Assembly (NCBI RefSeq): GCF_035556675.1
Contig: NZ_DATMFZ010000166.1
Span: 21,449-85,448, forward strand
Reading direction: 5' to 3'
Origin: Geminicoccus sp035556675
GTDB lineage: Bacteria; Pseudomonadota; Alphaproteobacteria; Geminicoccales; Geminicoccaceae
DNA length: 64,000 nt
Shown: piece by piece, positions 35,404 to 44,120 of the stretch
Layout: each line of letters begins with the position of its first letter
Numbering within the stretch: position 1 is the stretch's first letter
Translations under genes and position numbers: made by a program
Notes under the pieces: model-generated
Told to the model about the DNA's origin: nothing
Databases searched by the model: none
The model's input: the letters and a program-made list of their open reading frames with translations, nothing else

Positions 35404-36417
35404 ATGTCCCATCCCCTTGCCGATCTCCTCGCCGAGAAGTCCTTCCTGCTCGCCGATGGCGCGATGGGCACCAACCTGTTCGCCCAGGGGCTGATGTCCG
35501 GCGACAGCCCGGAATTCTGGAACCTCGATCATCCCGAGCGGGTCAGGAAGGTCCACCAGGACTTCGTGGACGCCGGCTCCGACCTCGTGCTCACCAACAG
35601 CTTCGGCGGCAACCGCCACCGGCTGAAGCTGCACAACGCGCAGGACCGGGTGGCCGAGCTGAACCGGGCGGCCGCCCGGATCGCCCGCGAGGTCGCCGAC
35701 GCGGCACCGCGCAAGGTCCTGGTCTGCGGCTCGATCGGCCCCACCGGCGAGATCTTCCAGCCGGTCGGCGTGCTGTCCCATGAGGAAGGGGTGGAGGCGT
35801 TCGCCGAGCAGGCGGTGGCCCTGGCCGAGGGCGGCGCGGATGTGCTCTGGATCGAGACGATCTCGGCGCGCGAGGAACTGGCCGCGGCGGTCGAGGGCGC
35901 GGCCAGGGCCGGGCTGCCGATCGTCAGCACGATGAGCTTCGACACCAACGGCCGGACCATGATGGGACTGACGCCCGAAGCGGCGCTGGGTGCCGCCCAT
36001 GTCCTGCCGGTCCGGCCGATCGGCTTCGGCGCCAATTGCGGAATCGGCCCGGCCCAGCTCCTGCACACGGTCCTGGCGTTCCGCAACGTGCGCGACGGGG
36101 ACGACATCATCGTCGCCAAGGGCAATTGCGGCGTGCCGGAATATGTCGAGGGGGCGATCCGCTATTCCGGCTCGCCCGAGATCATGGCGACCTATGCGAA
36201 GCTGGCCCGCGATGCCGGCGCGCACATCATCGGCGGCTGCTGTGGCACCACGGCCGAGCACATCCGGGCGATGCGCGACGCGCTGGACAGCCATGTCCCG
36301 GCCAAGGTCCCCACGCTCGCCGAGGTCGAGGCGCTGCTGGGCCCGATCTCCTTTGCGGGTGCGGCACCGGCGCATGGTGCCGAGGAGCCGGCCCGTCGGC
36401 GCACACGGCGGCGCTGA
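35404..36417 (+). CDS. bmt: Betaine--homocysteine S-methyltransferase
   Basis: Zinc enzyme that methylates homocysteine to methionine, probably from glycine betaine. The 337-residue protein opens with FLLADGAMGTNLF and has VLTNSFGGNRHRL, CGSIGPTGEIF, the first zinc Cys in GANCG and the paired zinc Cys in IIGGCCGTTAEH. This is the alphaproteobacterial Bmt form rather than the E. coli MmuM type, judged by length and opening. ATG 35404 gives the family start. The C-terminal tail is Arg-rich. A short leader separates it from the DUF1289 gene. Confidence 0.9.
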   Translation: MSHPLADLLAEKSFLLADGAMGTNLFAQGLMSGDSPEFWNLDHPERVRKVHQDFVDAGSDLVLTNSFGGNRHRLKLHNAQDRVAELNRAAARIAREVADAAPRKVLVCGSIGPTGEIFQPVGVLSHEEGVEAFAEQAVALAEGGADVLWIETISAREELAAAVEGAARAGLPIVSTMSFDTNGRTMMGLTPEAALGAAHVLPVRPIGFGANCGIGPAQLLHTVLAFRNVRDGDDIIVAKGNCGVPEYVEGAIRYSGSPEIMATYAKLARDAGAHIIGGCCGTTAEHIRAMRDALDSHVPAKVPTLAEVEALLGPISFAGAAPAHGAEEPARRRTRRR

Positions 36418-36555
36418 CGCATCATCTGGTGCCGGATCGCCGGAAACCAGGGCGCACAGCGCAGGATCAGGTTCATTTTTGGCACCCGCCCGGGTTATGG
36501 TCCGGGTTGCGGGCCGGCGGGCATCGGCCCTGCTTGCAGTGAGAGGTCGTTGCGG

Positions 36556-38379
36556 ATGTGCGGTATCGTCGGCGTCATCGGTAAGGCGGACGCAGCACCC
36601 TTGCTGCTGGAAGGGCTGCGCCGGCTGGAATATCGCGGCTACGACAGCGCTGGCATCGCCACGCTGGTGGACGGGCGAATCGTCCGGCGCCGGGCGGAGG
36701 GCAAGCTCGACAACCTCGCCCGCGAGCTGGACGCGCGCCACCTGGACGGCACCACCGGCATCGGCCACACCCGCTGGGCCACCCATGGCGCGCCCACCGA
36801 GACCAACGCCCATCCGCACAAGGCCGACGGCGTCGCCGTGGTCCATAACGGCATCATCGAGAACTTCCGCGAGCTGCGCGAGGAGCTGGCCGGCCGTGGC
36901 CGCCGCTTCGAGACCCAGACCGATACCGAGGTCGTGCCGCACCTGATCGCCGAGCAGATGGCGCAGGGGTTGAGCCCGAGCGAGGCCGCCTCCCGGGTGC
37001 TGGCGCGGCTGCACGGGGCGTTCGCGCTGGCGATCCTGTTCGAGGGCCACCCGGACCTGCTGATCGCGGCCAGGCGCGGCAGCCCGCTGGCGATCGGCTA
37101 TGGCCAGGGCGAGATGTTCATCGGCTCGGATGCGCTGGCTCTGGCGCCGCTCACCGACCAGATCCAGTATCTGGAGGAGGGCGACTGGGCGGTGCTGACC
37201 CGCACCGGTGCGATCGTGCACGACGAATCGGGCCAGGTGGTCGAGCGGCCGATCCGGCAGACCGCCTTCTCCGGTGCCATGATCGGCAAGGGCAACCATC
37301 GCCACTTCATGGAGAAGGAGATCCACGAGCAGCCGGCCGTGATCGGCGACACGCTGCGCTCCTTCGCCGACCCCAAGACCCATAAGGTGGCGCTACCCGA
37401 CCTGCCCTTCGACCTGGCCACGCTCGGCCGGCTCTCGATCGTGGCCTGCGGCACCGCCTCCTATGCCGGCCTGGTCGCCCGGCACTGGTTTGAGAAGTTC
37501 GCCGGCATCGCGGTCGACTGGGACATCGCGTCCGAGTTCCGCTACCGCGAGCCGCCGCTCAGCCCCGACCAGGCGGCGATGTTCATCTCCCAGTCCGGCG
37601 AGACCGCCGACACGCTGGCGGCACTGCGCTATGTCAAGAGCCAGGGCCGGCCGACCCTGGCGGTGGTCAACGTGCCGGAGAGCTCGATCGCGCGCGAGGC
37701 CGATGGCGCGCTGCGCACGCTGGCAGGACCCGAGATCGGGGTCGCCTCGACCAAGGCGTTCACCACCCAGCTCGCCACCCTGGCCTGCCTGGCGGTCGGT
37801 GCCGCGCGCGCCCGCGGCCGGCTCTCGGCCGAGCGCGAGGCGGCGCTGGTCACGGCCCTGGACGAGATCCCGGCCAAGCTGGTCCCGGTCCTGGAGCACA
37901 GCGAGCTGATCCAGCAGATCGCCGGCGAGATCATGGCCGCGCGCGACGTGCTCTATATCGGCCGGGGTGCGATGTACCCGATCGCGCTGGAAGGGGCGCT
38001 GAAGCTGAAGGAGATCAGCTACATCCATGCCGAGGGCTATGCCGCGGGCGAGCTCAAGCACGGGCCGATCGCGCTGATCGACGAGAACGTGCCGGTGATC
38101 GTGGTGGCCCCGCCGGACGAGCTGTTCGAGAAGACCGCGAGCAACCTCCAGGAGGTCAAGGCGCGCGGCGGCAAGATCATCCTGATCTCGGACGAGGACG
38201 GCTGCGCCCGGCTCGGCGAATATGCCTGGCACAGCATCGCCATGCCGGCCTGCGACCCGTTCGTGGCGCCGATCCTCTACTCGATCCCGGTGCAGCTGCT
38301 GGCCTACCACACCGCCGTGGCCAAGGGCACCGACGTCGACCAGCCGCGCAACCTCGCAAAGTCAGTCACCGTCGAGTGA
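36556..38379 (+). CDS. glmS: Glutamine--fructose-6-phosphate aminotransferase (isomerizing)
   Basis: Makes glucosamine 6-phosphate, entry to peptidoglycan and lipopolysaccharide precursors. At 607 residues it is full length. The start must be ATG 36556 because the glutaminase nucleophile is the Cys directly after Met (MCGIVGVIG); a TTG two codons upstream is excluded by this. Seen are the glutaminase motifs IGHTRWATHG and HNGIIEN, then two SIS isomerase domains with ISQSGETADT, ASTKAF and the C-terminal LAKSVTVE. A 138-nt gap with no ribozyme-like structure that I can see separates it from bmt. Confidence 0.98.
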   Translation: MCGIVGVIGKADAAPLLLEGLRRLEYRGYDSAGIATLVDGRIVRRRAEGKLDNLARELDARHLDGTTGIGHTRWATHGAPTETNAHPHKADGVAVVHNGIIENFRELREELAGRGRRFETQTDTEVVPHLIAEQMAQGLSPSEAASRVLARLHGAFALAILFEGHPDLLIAARRGSPLAIGYGQGEMFIGSDALALAPLTDQIQYLEEGDWAVLTRTGAIVHDESGQVVERPIRQTAFSGAMIGKGNHRHFMEKEIHEQPAVIGDTLRSFADPKTHKVALPDLPFDLATLGRLSIVACGTASYAGLVARHWFEKFAGIAVDWDIASEFRYREPPLSPDQAAMFISQSGETADTLAALRYVKSQGRPTLAVVNVPESSIAREADGALRTLAGPEIGVASTKAFTTQLATLACLAVGAARARGRLSAEREAALVTALDEIPAKLVPVLEHSELIQQIAGEIMAARDVLYIGRGAMYPIALEGALKLKEISYIHAEGYAAGELKHGPIALIDENVPVIVVAPPDELFEKTASNLQEVKARGGKIILISDEDGCARLGEYAWHSIAMPACDPFVAPILYSIPVQLLAYHTAVAKGTDVDQPRNLAKSVTVE

Positions 38380-38452
38380 ACCGCTTCCAACCGCGGCCCT
38401 GACGCACTACCCCTAGCTGGCACGTAACCGGTGCCGGCAGGGGAGGTGCGCA

Positions 38453-39817
38453 TTGATCCATGCCGATCGGGCCCTCCTGCCGCAGGGCTGGGCGGAGAAC
38501 GTCCTGGTCGAGGTCGGGACGGACGGGTCGATCGCGGCCGTGTCGCCCGGTCGACCCATGCCGGCCGGTGCCGAGCGGGCAGGCCTGCTGCTGCCGGGCA
38601 TCCCCAACGTGCACAGCCATGCCTTCCAGCGCGCGATGGCGGGGCTCGCCGAGCGCCTGCCGGAGGGGGAGGCCAGCTTCTGGACTTGGCGGGCGGTCAT
38701 GTACGCCTTTGCCGGCCGGATGACGCCCGACATCGTCCGGGCGGTCGCCACCCAGCTCTATGTCGAGATGCTGGAAGCGGGCTACACCGCGGTGGGCGAG
38801 TTCCACTATCTCCACCACCAGCCGGACGGGCAGCCGCATGCCGACCCGGCCGAACTGGCACTGGCTCATCTGGATGCCGCGCGCCGTGCCGGCATCGGCA
38901 TCACCATGCTGCCCTCGCTCTATGTGACGGGCGGCTTCGGTCAGCCTGCCGAGGCCGGACAGCGTCGCTTCCTCCACGACCTGGACGGGTACCTGCGCCT
39001 GGTGGAGCGGCTGCGCGCGGAAACCGCCGGCCGGGCGGACGAGGGGCTGGGGATCGCCCCCCATTCGCTGCGCGCGGTGCCGCCGGACGTGCTGGCCGAT
39101 GCGGTGGGGGCCTGGCGGGCACTGGTGCCGGACGGGCCGGTCCACCTGCATCTGGCCGAGCAGGTCCGCGAGGTGCGCGAATGCCTGGAGGCGACCGGGC
39201 GGCGACCGGGCGAGCGCCTGCTGGAACTGGTCCGGCCCGATCCCGGCTGGACGCTGATCCATGCCACCCATCTGGCGGACGGCGAGCTGGCGGCGCTGGC
39301 GGCGATGGGGGCCGTGGCCGGCCTGTGCCCCAGCACCGAGGGCAATCTCGGCGACGGGCTGTTCCGCCTGGCGGACTGGCTGGCCGCCGGGGGCAGCTTG
39401 GCGATCGGCACGGACAGCCAGGTGGTGATCGATCCGTTCGAGGAACTGCGCTGGCTGGAGCACGGCCAGCGCACCCAGGTCCTGCGCCGGACGGTGGCGG
39501 CCTCGCCGGAGCAGCCGCATACCGGCGCGCGCCTGCTCACCGCGGTCCTGGCGGGCGGGCGTCAGGCGCTGGGCCGGCCGATCGGGCGGATCGAGCCCGG
39601 TGCCCGGGCCGATCTCGTGGTGCTCGATGCCGACCATCCGCGGCTGGTCGAGCGGGCCGGCGACGGGCTCCTGGACAGCCTCGTGCTGGCGCCGGGCAGG
39701 AACATGGTGCGCCATGTGATGGTCGGCGGGCGCTGGCAGGTGCGGGACGGGCGGCACCGCGAGCATGACAGCGCGGCCAGCGCCTACCGCCGAGCTGTGC
39801 GCGGGCTGGCGCCGTGA
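38453..39817 (+). CDS. hutF: Formimidoylglutamate deiminase
   Basis: Histidine degradation: N-formimidoyl-L-glutamate to N-formyl-L-glutamate and ammonia. The 454-residue amidohydrolase shows the metal site NVHSHAFQRAM, GEFHYLHH, HLHLAEQ, and the late metal Asp in AIGTDSQV, all matching HutF. The start is TTG 38453, supported by GGGGAGG 6 nt upstream. No other hut gene is in the window. It overlaps the next gene by 4 nt (GTGA) and so heads a three-gene operon with a GNAT fusion protein and an amino-acid racemase. Confidence 0.9.
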   Translation: MIHADRALLPQGWAENVLVEVGTDGSIAAVSPGRPMPAGAERAGLLLPGIPNVHSHAFQRAMAGLAERLPEGEASFWTWRAVMYAFAGRMTPDIVRAVATQLYVEMLEAGYTAVGEFHYLHHQPDGQPHADPAELALAHLDAARRAGIGITMLPSLYVTGGFGQPAEAGQRRFLHDLDGYLRLVERLRAETAGRADEGLGIAPHSLRAVPPDVLADAVGAWRALVPDGPVHLHLAEQVREVRECLEATGRRPGERLLELVRPDPGWTLIHATHLADGELAALAAMGAVAGLCPSTEGNLGDGLFRLADWLAAGGSLAIGTDSQVVIDPFEELRWLEHGQRTQVLRRTVAASPEQPHTGARLLTAVLAGGRQALGRPIGRIEPGARADLVVLDADHPRLVERAGDGLLDSLVLAPGRNMVRHVMVGGRWQVRDGRHREHDSAASAYRRAVRGLAP

Positions 39818-40356
39818 TCGGGTTGGCCGAACGCTGTCCGTTCTGCAGCGCGCCGGCGCCGGTGGTGTGGGTGCATGGTCGGGGGCAGTGTTCGTTCTGC
39901 GGCACGGATCGTGAGCCATCCTGCGAGGGTGCCCCGGAACTGCCGCTGGGCAGCGGCCTGCCCACCCTCATCACCGAGCGCCTGGTGCTGCGCCCGGGTG
40001 CGGCCGAGCCCTCGGCGCGCGGCTACGGGATGTGGCGGATCTTCCGGGCCGGCCGGGGCGAACTGCCGGTGGGCGAGGTCGCCCTGCTGCCGCGCGGCCA
40101 GGACCGGCAGGAGGTCGAGCTCAGCTTCCGCATCGACCTGATGGCGCGTGGGCAGGGCTTTGCCCGGGAGGCCGCCCAGGCGGTGATCGACCATGGCGAG
40201 CGGCGCCTGGGCCTTGACGAGCTGGTGGCCTTCACCGATCCCGACCATCGGGCACCCGCCCGGATCCTGGCCCGGCTGGGTTTCGTGGCGGATGGCCGGC
40301 ACGCGCTCGCCGAGGGCGAGCAGTTGGTGGTCTGGCGCAGGAGGAGTGGCCGTTGA
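39814..40356 (+). CDS. Zinc-ribbon / GNAT acetyltransferase fusion
   Basis: A 180-residue two-part protein. Residues 8-37 are a zinc-ribbon-like module with CPFC and CSFC pairs, preceded and followed by short loops and ending near SCEG. From about residue 50 (ITERLVLRP) is a compact GNAT fold, with the acetyl-CoA loop ARGQGFAREA and the closing LARLGFV. GTG 39814 overlaps the hutF stop by 4 nt, and the gene's stop shares one base with the racemase ATG (TGATG). Possible acetylation of an amino acid or its derivative is inferred only from the operon; the substrate is unknown. Confidence 0.8.
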   Translation: MIGLAERCPFCSAPAPVVWVHGRGQCSFCGTDREPSCEGAPELPLGSGLPTLITERLVLRPGAAEPSARGYGMWRIFRAGRGELPVGEVALLPRGQDRQEVELSFRIDLMARGQGFAREAAQAVIDHGERRLGLDELVAFTDPDHRAPARILARLGFVADGRHALAEGEQLVVWRRRSGR

Positions 40357-41054
40357 TGCGGACGATCGGCGTGATCGGGGGCCTGTCCTGGGAAAGCAGC
40401 GCCGTCTACTACCGGCTCCTGAACGAGGCGGTGCGGACGAGGCGCGGTGGCCTCGCCTCGGCCAGGCTGCTGCTCTGGTCGTTCGACTTCGCCGAGATCG
40501 AGGCGATGCAGGCGGACGGCGACTGGGAAGGGGCCACCCGGGCCATGTGCGAGGCTGGGGAGAAGCTCGCAGCCGGTGGTGCCGAACTGCTGCTGATCGC
40601 CAGCAACACCATGCACAAGATGGCGGACGCGGTCGCAGCGGCGAGCGGGCTGCCGCTGGTGCACATCGCCGATGCGACCGGCCAGGCGATCCGTCAGGCC
40701 GGCTGCCGGCGGCCGGCTCTGCTCGCCACTGCCTACACGATGGAGCAGGATTTCTACCGGGGACGCCTGGAGGAGCGGTTCGGGCTGGACGTGCGGGTGC
40801 CGGATGCGGCGGACCGGCAGCGTGTGCACCGGATCATCTATGACGAACTGTGTCAGGGCATCGTCCGTCCAGAATCCAAGGCGGCCTATCTGGAGATCAT
40901 CGGCCGGTTGCGGGCGGCCGGTGCCGACAGCGTGATCCTGGGCTGCACCGAGATCTGCCTGCTGATCGGCCAGGCCGACCTGGACTGCCCGGTGTTCGAC
41001 ACGACGGGGCTCCATGCGGAGGCTGCGGTGGCGCTGGCGCTGGACGGCGGCTGA
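40356..41054 (+). CDS. Aspartate/glutamate racemase family protein
   Basis: Cofactor-independent amino-acid racemase fold of 232 residues. It opens TIGVIGGLSWESSAVYY, has SNTMHKM (Ser83) and GCTEI (Cys197). Most of the family use two cysteines; the YgeA/RacX-like subgroup, as I recall it, uses Thr83 with Cys197, and here position 83 is Ser. It could still be active with a Ser/Cys pair or have shifted specificity. ATG 40356 overlaps the GNAT-fusion stop. Operon partners (HutF, GNAT) suggest glutamate-related chemistry. A strong hairpin follows the gene. Confidence 0.85.
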   Translation: MRTIGVIGGLSWESSAVYYRLLNEAVRTRRGGLASARLLLWSFDFAEIEAMQADGDWEGATRAMCEAGEKLAAGGAELLLIASNTMHKMADAVAAASGLPLVHIADATGQAIRQAGCRRPALLATAYTMEQDFYRGRLEERFGLDVRVPDAADRQRVHRIIYDELCQGIVRPESKAAYLEIIGRLRAAGADSVILGCTEICLLIGQADLDCPVFDTTGLHAEAAVALALDGG

Positions 41055-41065
41055 GCGGGAACGAA

Positions 41066-41097
41066 AAAGGCCGCCGGCCTTGCGGCTGGCGGCCTTT
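41066..41097. terminator. Bidirectional terminator between racemase and ugpC-like genes
   Basis: A 14-bp stem (41066-41079 with 41084-41097, one G-U pair) closes a TTGC loop. On the plus strand it comes right after the racemase stop and ends in TTT. On the minus strand it follows the ABC ATPase gene and ends in five T's, so it should stop both converging transcripts, more strongly the minus one. Confidence 0.85.
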
Positions 41098-41118
41098 CCA
41101 TAGGGCGAACCCGGCGGC

Positions 41119-42195
41119 TCAGGCGTTCAGGCGCTTGCCGGTGCGCTTGTCGAACAGATGCAGGTGCTCGACGTCCGGGGTCAGCATGATGTCCTGGCCG
41201 GGCTCGAAGCGATGGCGCTCGCGGAAGATCGCCTGCACCTCCTGGCCGGCCATGTGCATGACGACCATGGTCTCCGCACCGGTCGGCTCCACCACCACGA
41301 CCTTGGCTGGGATGCCCTGGCCGTCCTGGCTGATGTAGAGATGCTCCGGGCGCACGCCGTAGACGACCTCGAGCCCGTCCTGGCCGCCCAGGCGGTCCGG
41401 CACCGGCAGATGCGTGCCGTCCTTGGTCACCACGTCGCCGGCGGAGCCGTTCTTGCGCAGCGTGCCGTCGATGAAGTTCATGGATGGCGAGCCGATGAAG
41501 CCCGCGACGAACAGGTTGTTCGGCCGGTCGTAGAGCTCCAGCGGCGCGCCGATCTGCTCGACGTTGCCGCCCTGCATGACCACGATCCGGTCGGCCATGG
41601 TCATGGCCTCGATCTGGTCGTGGGTCACGTAGATCGCGGTGGTCTTGAGCCGCTGGTGCAGTTCCTTGATCTCGGTGCGCATCTGCACGCGCAGCTTGGC
41701 GTCCAGGTTCGAGAGCGGCTCGTCGAACAGGAAGACCTGCGGGTCGCGGACGATGGCGCGGCCCATGGCGACGCGCTGGCGCTGGCCGCCGGAGAGCTGG
41801 CGCGGGTAGCGGTCGAGGAGCTGGCCCAGGCCCAGGATGCCGGCGGCCTTGCTGACCCGCTCGTCGATGACGTTCTTGGGTGCCTTCGCCAGCTTCAGGG
41901 AGAACGCCATGTTCTCCTTCACGGTCATGTGCGGGTAGAGCGCGTAGTTCTGGAACACCATGGCGATGTCCCGGTCCTTCGGCGCCACGTCGTTGACCAC
42001 GCGCCCGCCGATCGAGATCTCGCCCTTGCTGATCTCCTCCAGCCCCGCGATCATCCGCAGCAGCGTGGACTTGCCGCAGCCCGATGGGCCGACCAGGACC
42101 ACGAACTCGCCATCGGCGATGTTGACGTCGACGCCGTGCAGGACCTGCACCGAGCCGTAATACTTGTCGACCTTGTTGACCGTTACCGAAGCCAT
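41119..42195 (-). CDS. ugpC: Sugar-type ABC transporter ATPase (UgpC/MalK-like), orphan
   Basis: ATPase subunit of the carbohydrate-uptake class 1 type. The 358-residue protein has Walker A VGPSGCGKST, signature LSGGQRQRVAMGRA, Walker B VFLFDEPLSNLD and the switch His in YVTHDQ. After about residue 235 comes the C-terminal regulatory domain (SPSMNFIDG, YGVRPEHLYI) typical of UgpC/MsmX-like multi-system ATPases. ATG 42195 has GAGGAAG upstream; the longer frame upstream is not family-like. No binding protein or permease is adjacent, so it may energise importers encoded elsewhere. The name reflects the nearest family only. Confidence 0.85.
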   Translation of the reverse strand: MASVTVNKVDKYYGSVQVLHGVDVNIADGEFVVLVGPSGCGKSTLLRMIAGLEEISKGEISIGGRVVNDVAPKDRDIAMVFQNYALYPHMTVKENMAFSLKLAKAPKNVIDERVSKAAGILGLGQLLDRYPRQLSGGQRQRVAMGRAIVRDPQVFLFDEPLSNLDAKLRVQMRTEIKELHQRLKTTAIYVTHDQIEAMTMADRIVVMQGGNVEQIGAPLELYDRPNNLFVAGFIGSPSMNFIDGTLRKNGSAGDVVTKDGTHLPVPDRLGGQDGLEVVYGVRPEHLYISQDGQGIPAKVVVVEPTGAETMVVMHMAGQEVQAIFRERHRFEPGQDIMLTPDVEHLHLFDKRTGKRLNA

Positions 42196-42354
42196 CGATC
42201 GCTTCCTCTTGCCGGCACGCCAGGGCGACGCCGAACGCATGGATGCCGGCGCGAAGGGTTGTTCTGGCTCCCGGAGCCTCCCCGGAAGGGCATCGCCCGA
42301 TGCCACCTTTGCCGGGGCAGGGCGGCGGTGGCAAGCGGCAAGGTCTTCCAGAAT

Positions 42355-42393
42355 GGCCAAGGGCCGGAGGCCAGAACGGCCAAGGGCCGGAGG
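42355..42393. repeat. 16-nt direct repeat overlapping a terminator arm
   Basis: GGCCAAGGGCCGGAGG occurs at 42355-42370 and 42378-42393, a 23-nt period. The second copy forms the left arm of the terminator at 42382-42412, so the arm appears to have been duplicated. Confidence 0.7.
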
Positions 42394-42412
42394 GATGAAC
42401 CCTCCGGCCCTT
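42382..42412 (-). terminator. Terminator-like hairpin after the DEAD-box helicase gene
   Basis: A perfect 13-bp stem (42382-42394 with 42400-42412) encloses a 5-nt loop (ATGAA on the plus strand). It lies 27 nt past the helicase stop on the minus strand. The T-run is short on both sides, so efficiency is uncertain. Confidence 0.65.
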
Positions 42413-42438
42413 GACTATATCAACAAGCGATCGGGCGA

Positions 42439-43812
42439 TCAGCCGCCGGCATAGCCGCTGCTGCGCGCACCACGATAGCCACCGCCGCCGCTGCGCTGGC
42501 CCTGACGGGGTTCGGCCCGGTAGGGCGGGCGACCATCGGCCGAGCGCCGGCCAGGGGTCGGGGCGCCATTGCTCCGGAACGAGCCGGGCCCGCTCCGGCG
42601 CGGAGCGGCGTCCTGCTCGCTCTGGACGATGTCGCCGTAGCGCACGGAGGACGGCTCGATCTTCGGCATGTCCATGAGCGGCACGCGTGAGCGGGTCAGC
42701 CGCTCGATGTCGCGCAGGTTGCCCCGCTCGTCCGGAGCGCACAGCGCGATCGCGACGCCGGTGGCACCGGCGCGGGCGGTGCGGCCAATCCGGTGGACAT
42801 AGGTCTCCGGCACGTCCGGCAGGTCGTACTGGATCACATGGCTCACACCGTCGACGTCGATGCCGCGCGCGGCGATGTCGGTCGCGACCAGCACCGGCAG
42901 GTCGCCCCGGCGGAACGCGTTGAGCGCCCGCTCGCGCTGGCCCTGCGACTTGTTGCCATGGATGGCCGCCGCGGCGATCCCGGACTGCTCGAGGTAGCGC
43001 ACGATCTTGTCGGCACCATGCTTGGTGCGGGAGAAGACCAGGCTGCGCTGCACGCTCTCGTCACCGAGCAGGGTGCGCAGCACCGACGGCTTGTCGGGGC
43101 CATGCACCGGGATCACCCGGTGGTCGACCCGCTCGGCCGTGGTCGCGACCGGGGTGACCTCGACCTTGACCGGGTCGTTCAGGTACTCGCGCGCCAGCGT
43201 GGCGATGCTCTGCGGCATGGTCGCCGAGAAGAACAGGGTCTGCCGCTCCTTGGGCAGCATCTTCACGATGCGGCGCAGGGCGTGGATGAAGCCCAGGTCG
43301 AGCATCTGGTCGGCCTCGTCCAGCACCAGGATCTCGACATTCTCGATGGTCAGCGCGCGGCGGTCGATCAGGTCGAGCAGGCGGCCGGGCGTGGCGACCA
43401 GGATGTCCAGGCCAGGGGCCAGCATCCGCTCCTGGCGGCCGAGCGGCGAGCCGCCGAACACCACGCCCGAGGACAGGCGCAGCTTGCGGCCATAGGCGCG
43501 GAAGCTCTGCTCGATCTGGGCAGCCAGCTCACGGGTCGGGCTCAGCACCAGGCAGCGGACGTTGCGCGGCCGGCGGGCCCGGGGCGAACCGGCCAGCTGG
43601 TGGAGGATGGGCAGGGCAAAGGCAGCGGTCTTGCCGGTGCCGGTCTGGGCGATGCCCAGCAAGTCACGGCCGTCCAGCACCTGCGGGATGGCACGGGTCT
43701 GGATCGGGGTGGGGGAAGTGTAGCCCTCGGCGGCGAGAGCCTCGAGGATGGGAGCAGCAAGGCCAAGGGAAACGAAATCGGACAACAGTTGTGCTTTCTG
43801 GCTGGACGACAT
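42439..43812 (-). CDS. rhlE: DEAD-box ATP-dependent RNA helicase, RhlE-like
   Basis: RNA-remodelling helicase of 457 residues, in relatives involved in cold growth, ribosome assembly and mRNA decay. All core motifs are present: Q-motif PTPIQTRAIP, I AQTGTGKT, Ia PTRELA, II VLDEADQM, III FSATMP, and VI HRIGRTARAG. The C-terminal ~85 residues are basic and rich in Arg, Gly, Ser and Pro (ends SGGGGYRGARSSGYAGG), a typical RNA-binding tail. ATG 43812 has GAGAGG upstream. A perfect inverted repeat lies in its leader and a hairpin follows its stop. Confidence 0.93.
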   Translation of the reverse strand: MSSSQKAQLLSDFVSLGLAAPILEALAAEGYTSPTPIQTRAIPQVLDGRDLLGIAQTGTGKTAAFALPILHQLAGSPRARRPRNVRCLVLSPTRELAAQIEQSFRAYGRKLRLSSGVVFGGSPLGRQERMLAPGLDILVATPGRLLDLIDRRALTIENVEILVLDEADQMLDLGFIHALRRIVKMLPKERQTLFFSATMPQSIATLAREYLNDPVKVEVTPVATTAERVDHRVIPVHGPDKPSVLRTLLGDESVQRSLVFSRTKHGADKIVRYLEQSGIAAAAIHGNKSQGQRERALNAFRRGDLPVLVATDIAARGIDVDGVSHVIQYDLPDVPETYVHRIGRTARAGATGVAIALCAPDERGNLRDIERLTRSRVPLMDMPKIEPSSVRYGDIVQSEQDAAPRRSGPGSFRSNGAPTPGRRSADGRPPYRAEPRQGQRSGGGGYRGARSSGYAGG

Positions 43813-44120
43813 GGTCCAGCCTCTCGGGAGGCGCGCCACCGGCGTGCCCATCCGGACGGGTTGAGGGTCGGCAACGACCCGCGTGAATCGGTCGCTCTAG
43901 GGAGGGGGTGCGTTAGACAAGGGAGTATCCTGCAAGCTGCAGGATCTTACACGCGGCCCTGGTCGAGCGGACCGGCTGACGGCGCGCTCTGCACGTGATT
44001 GCTATATGATGTTGCAGTGCCTCCATGCAAGCCTGCGGACGGCAGTCCTGGGCATGGGTGGCATGCAGTCATGGATGGTGGCATGGATGGTGACGCTGCC
44101 CGGCCACCGAGGGCGCAGGC
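43813..44120 (-). other. 308-nt intergenic leader of the helicase gene
   Basis: Between the helicase start and the stop of the histidine-kinase gene, both on the minus strand. It holds the inverted repeat at 43927-43945 and a more AT-rich patch near 43990-44015 that may carry the helicase promoter. Short open frames here have no family character. Confidence 0.5.
43927..43945. promoter_or_regulatory. Perfect inverted repeat upstream of rhlE
   Basis: ATCCTGCA, AGC, TGCAGGAT: two perfect 8-nt arms around 3 nt, 115-133 nt upstream of the helicase ATG. It could be a dimeric repressor site in DNA or a short hairpin in the mRNA leader. No T-run follows, so it is unlikely to be a terminator. Confidence 0.45.

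Noticed and set aside
36418..36555. Ribozyme or riboswitch before glmS
   Set aside because: The glmS ribozyme is known from Gram-positives and no matching core is visible here.
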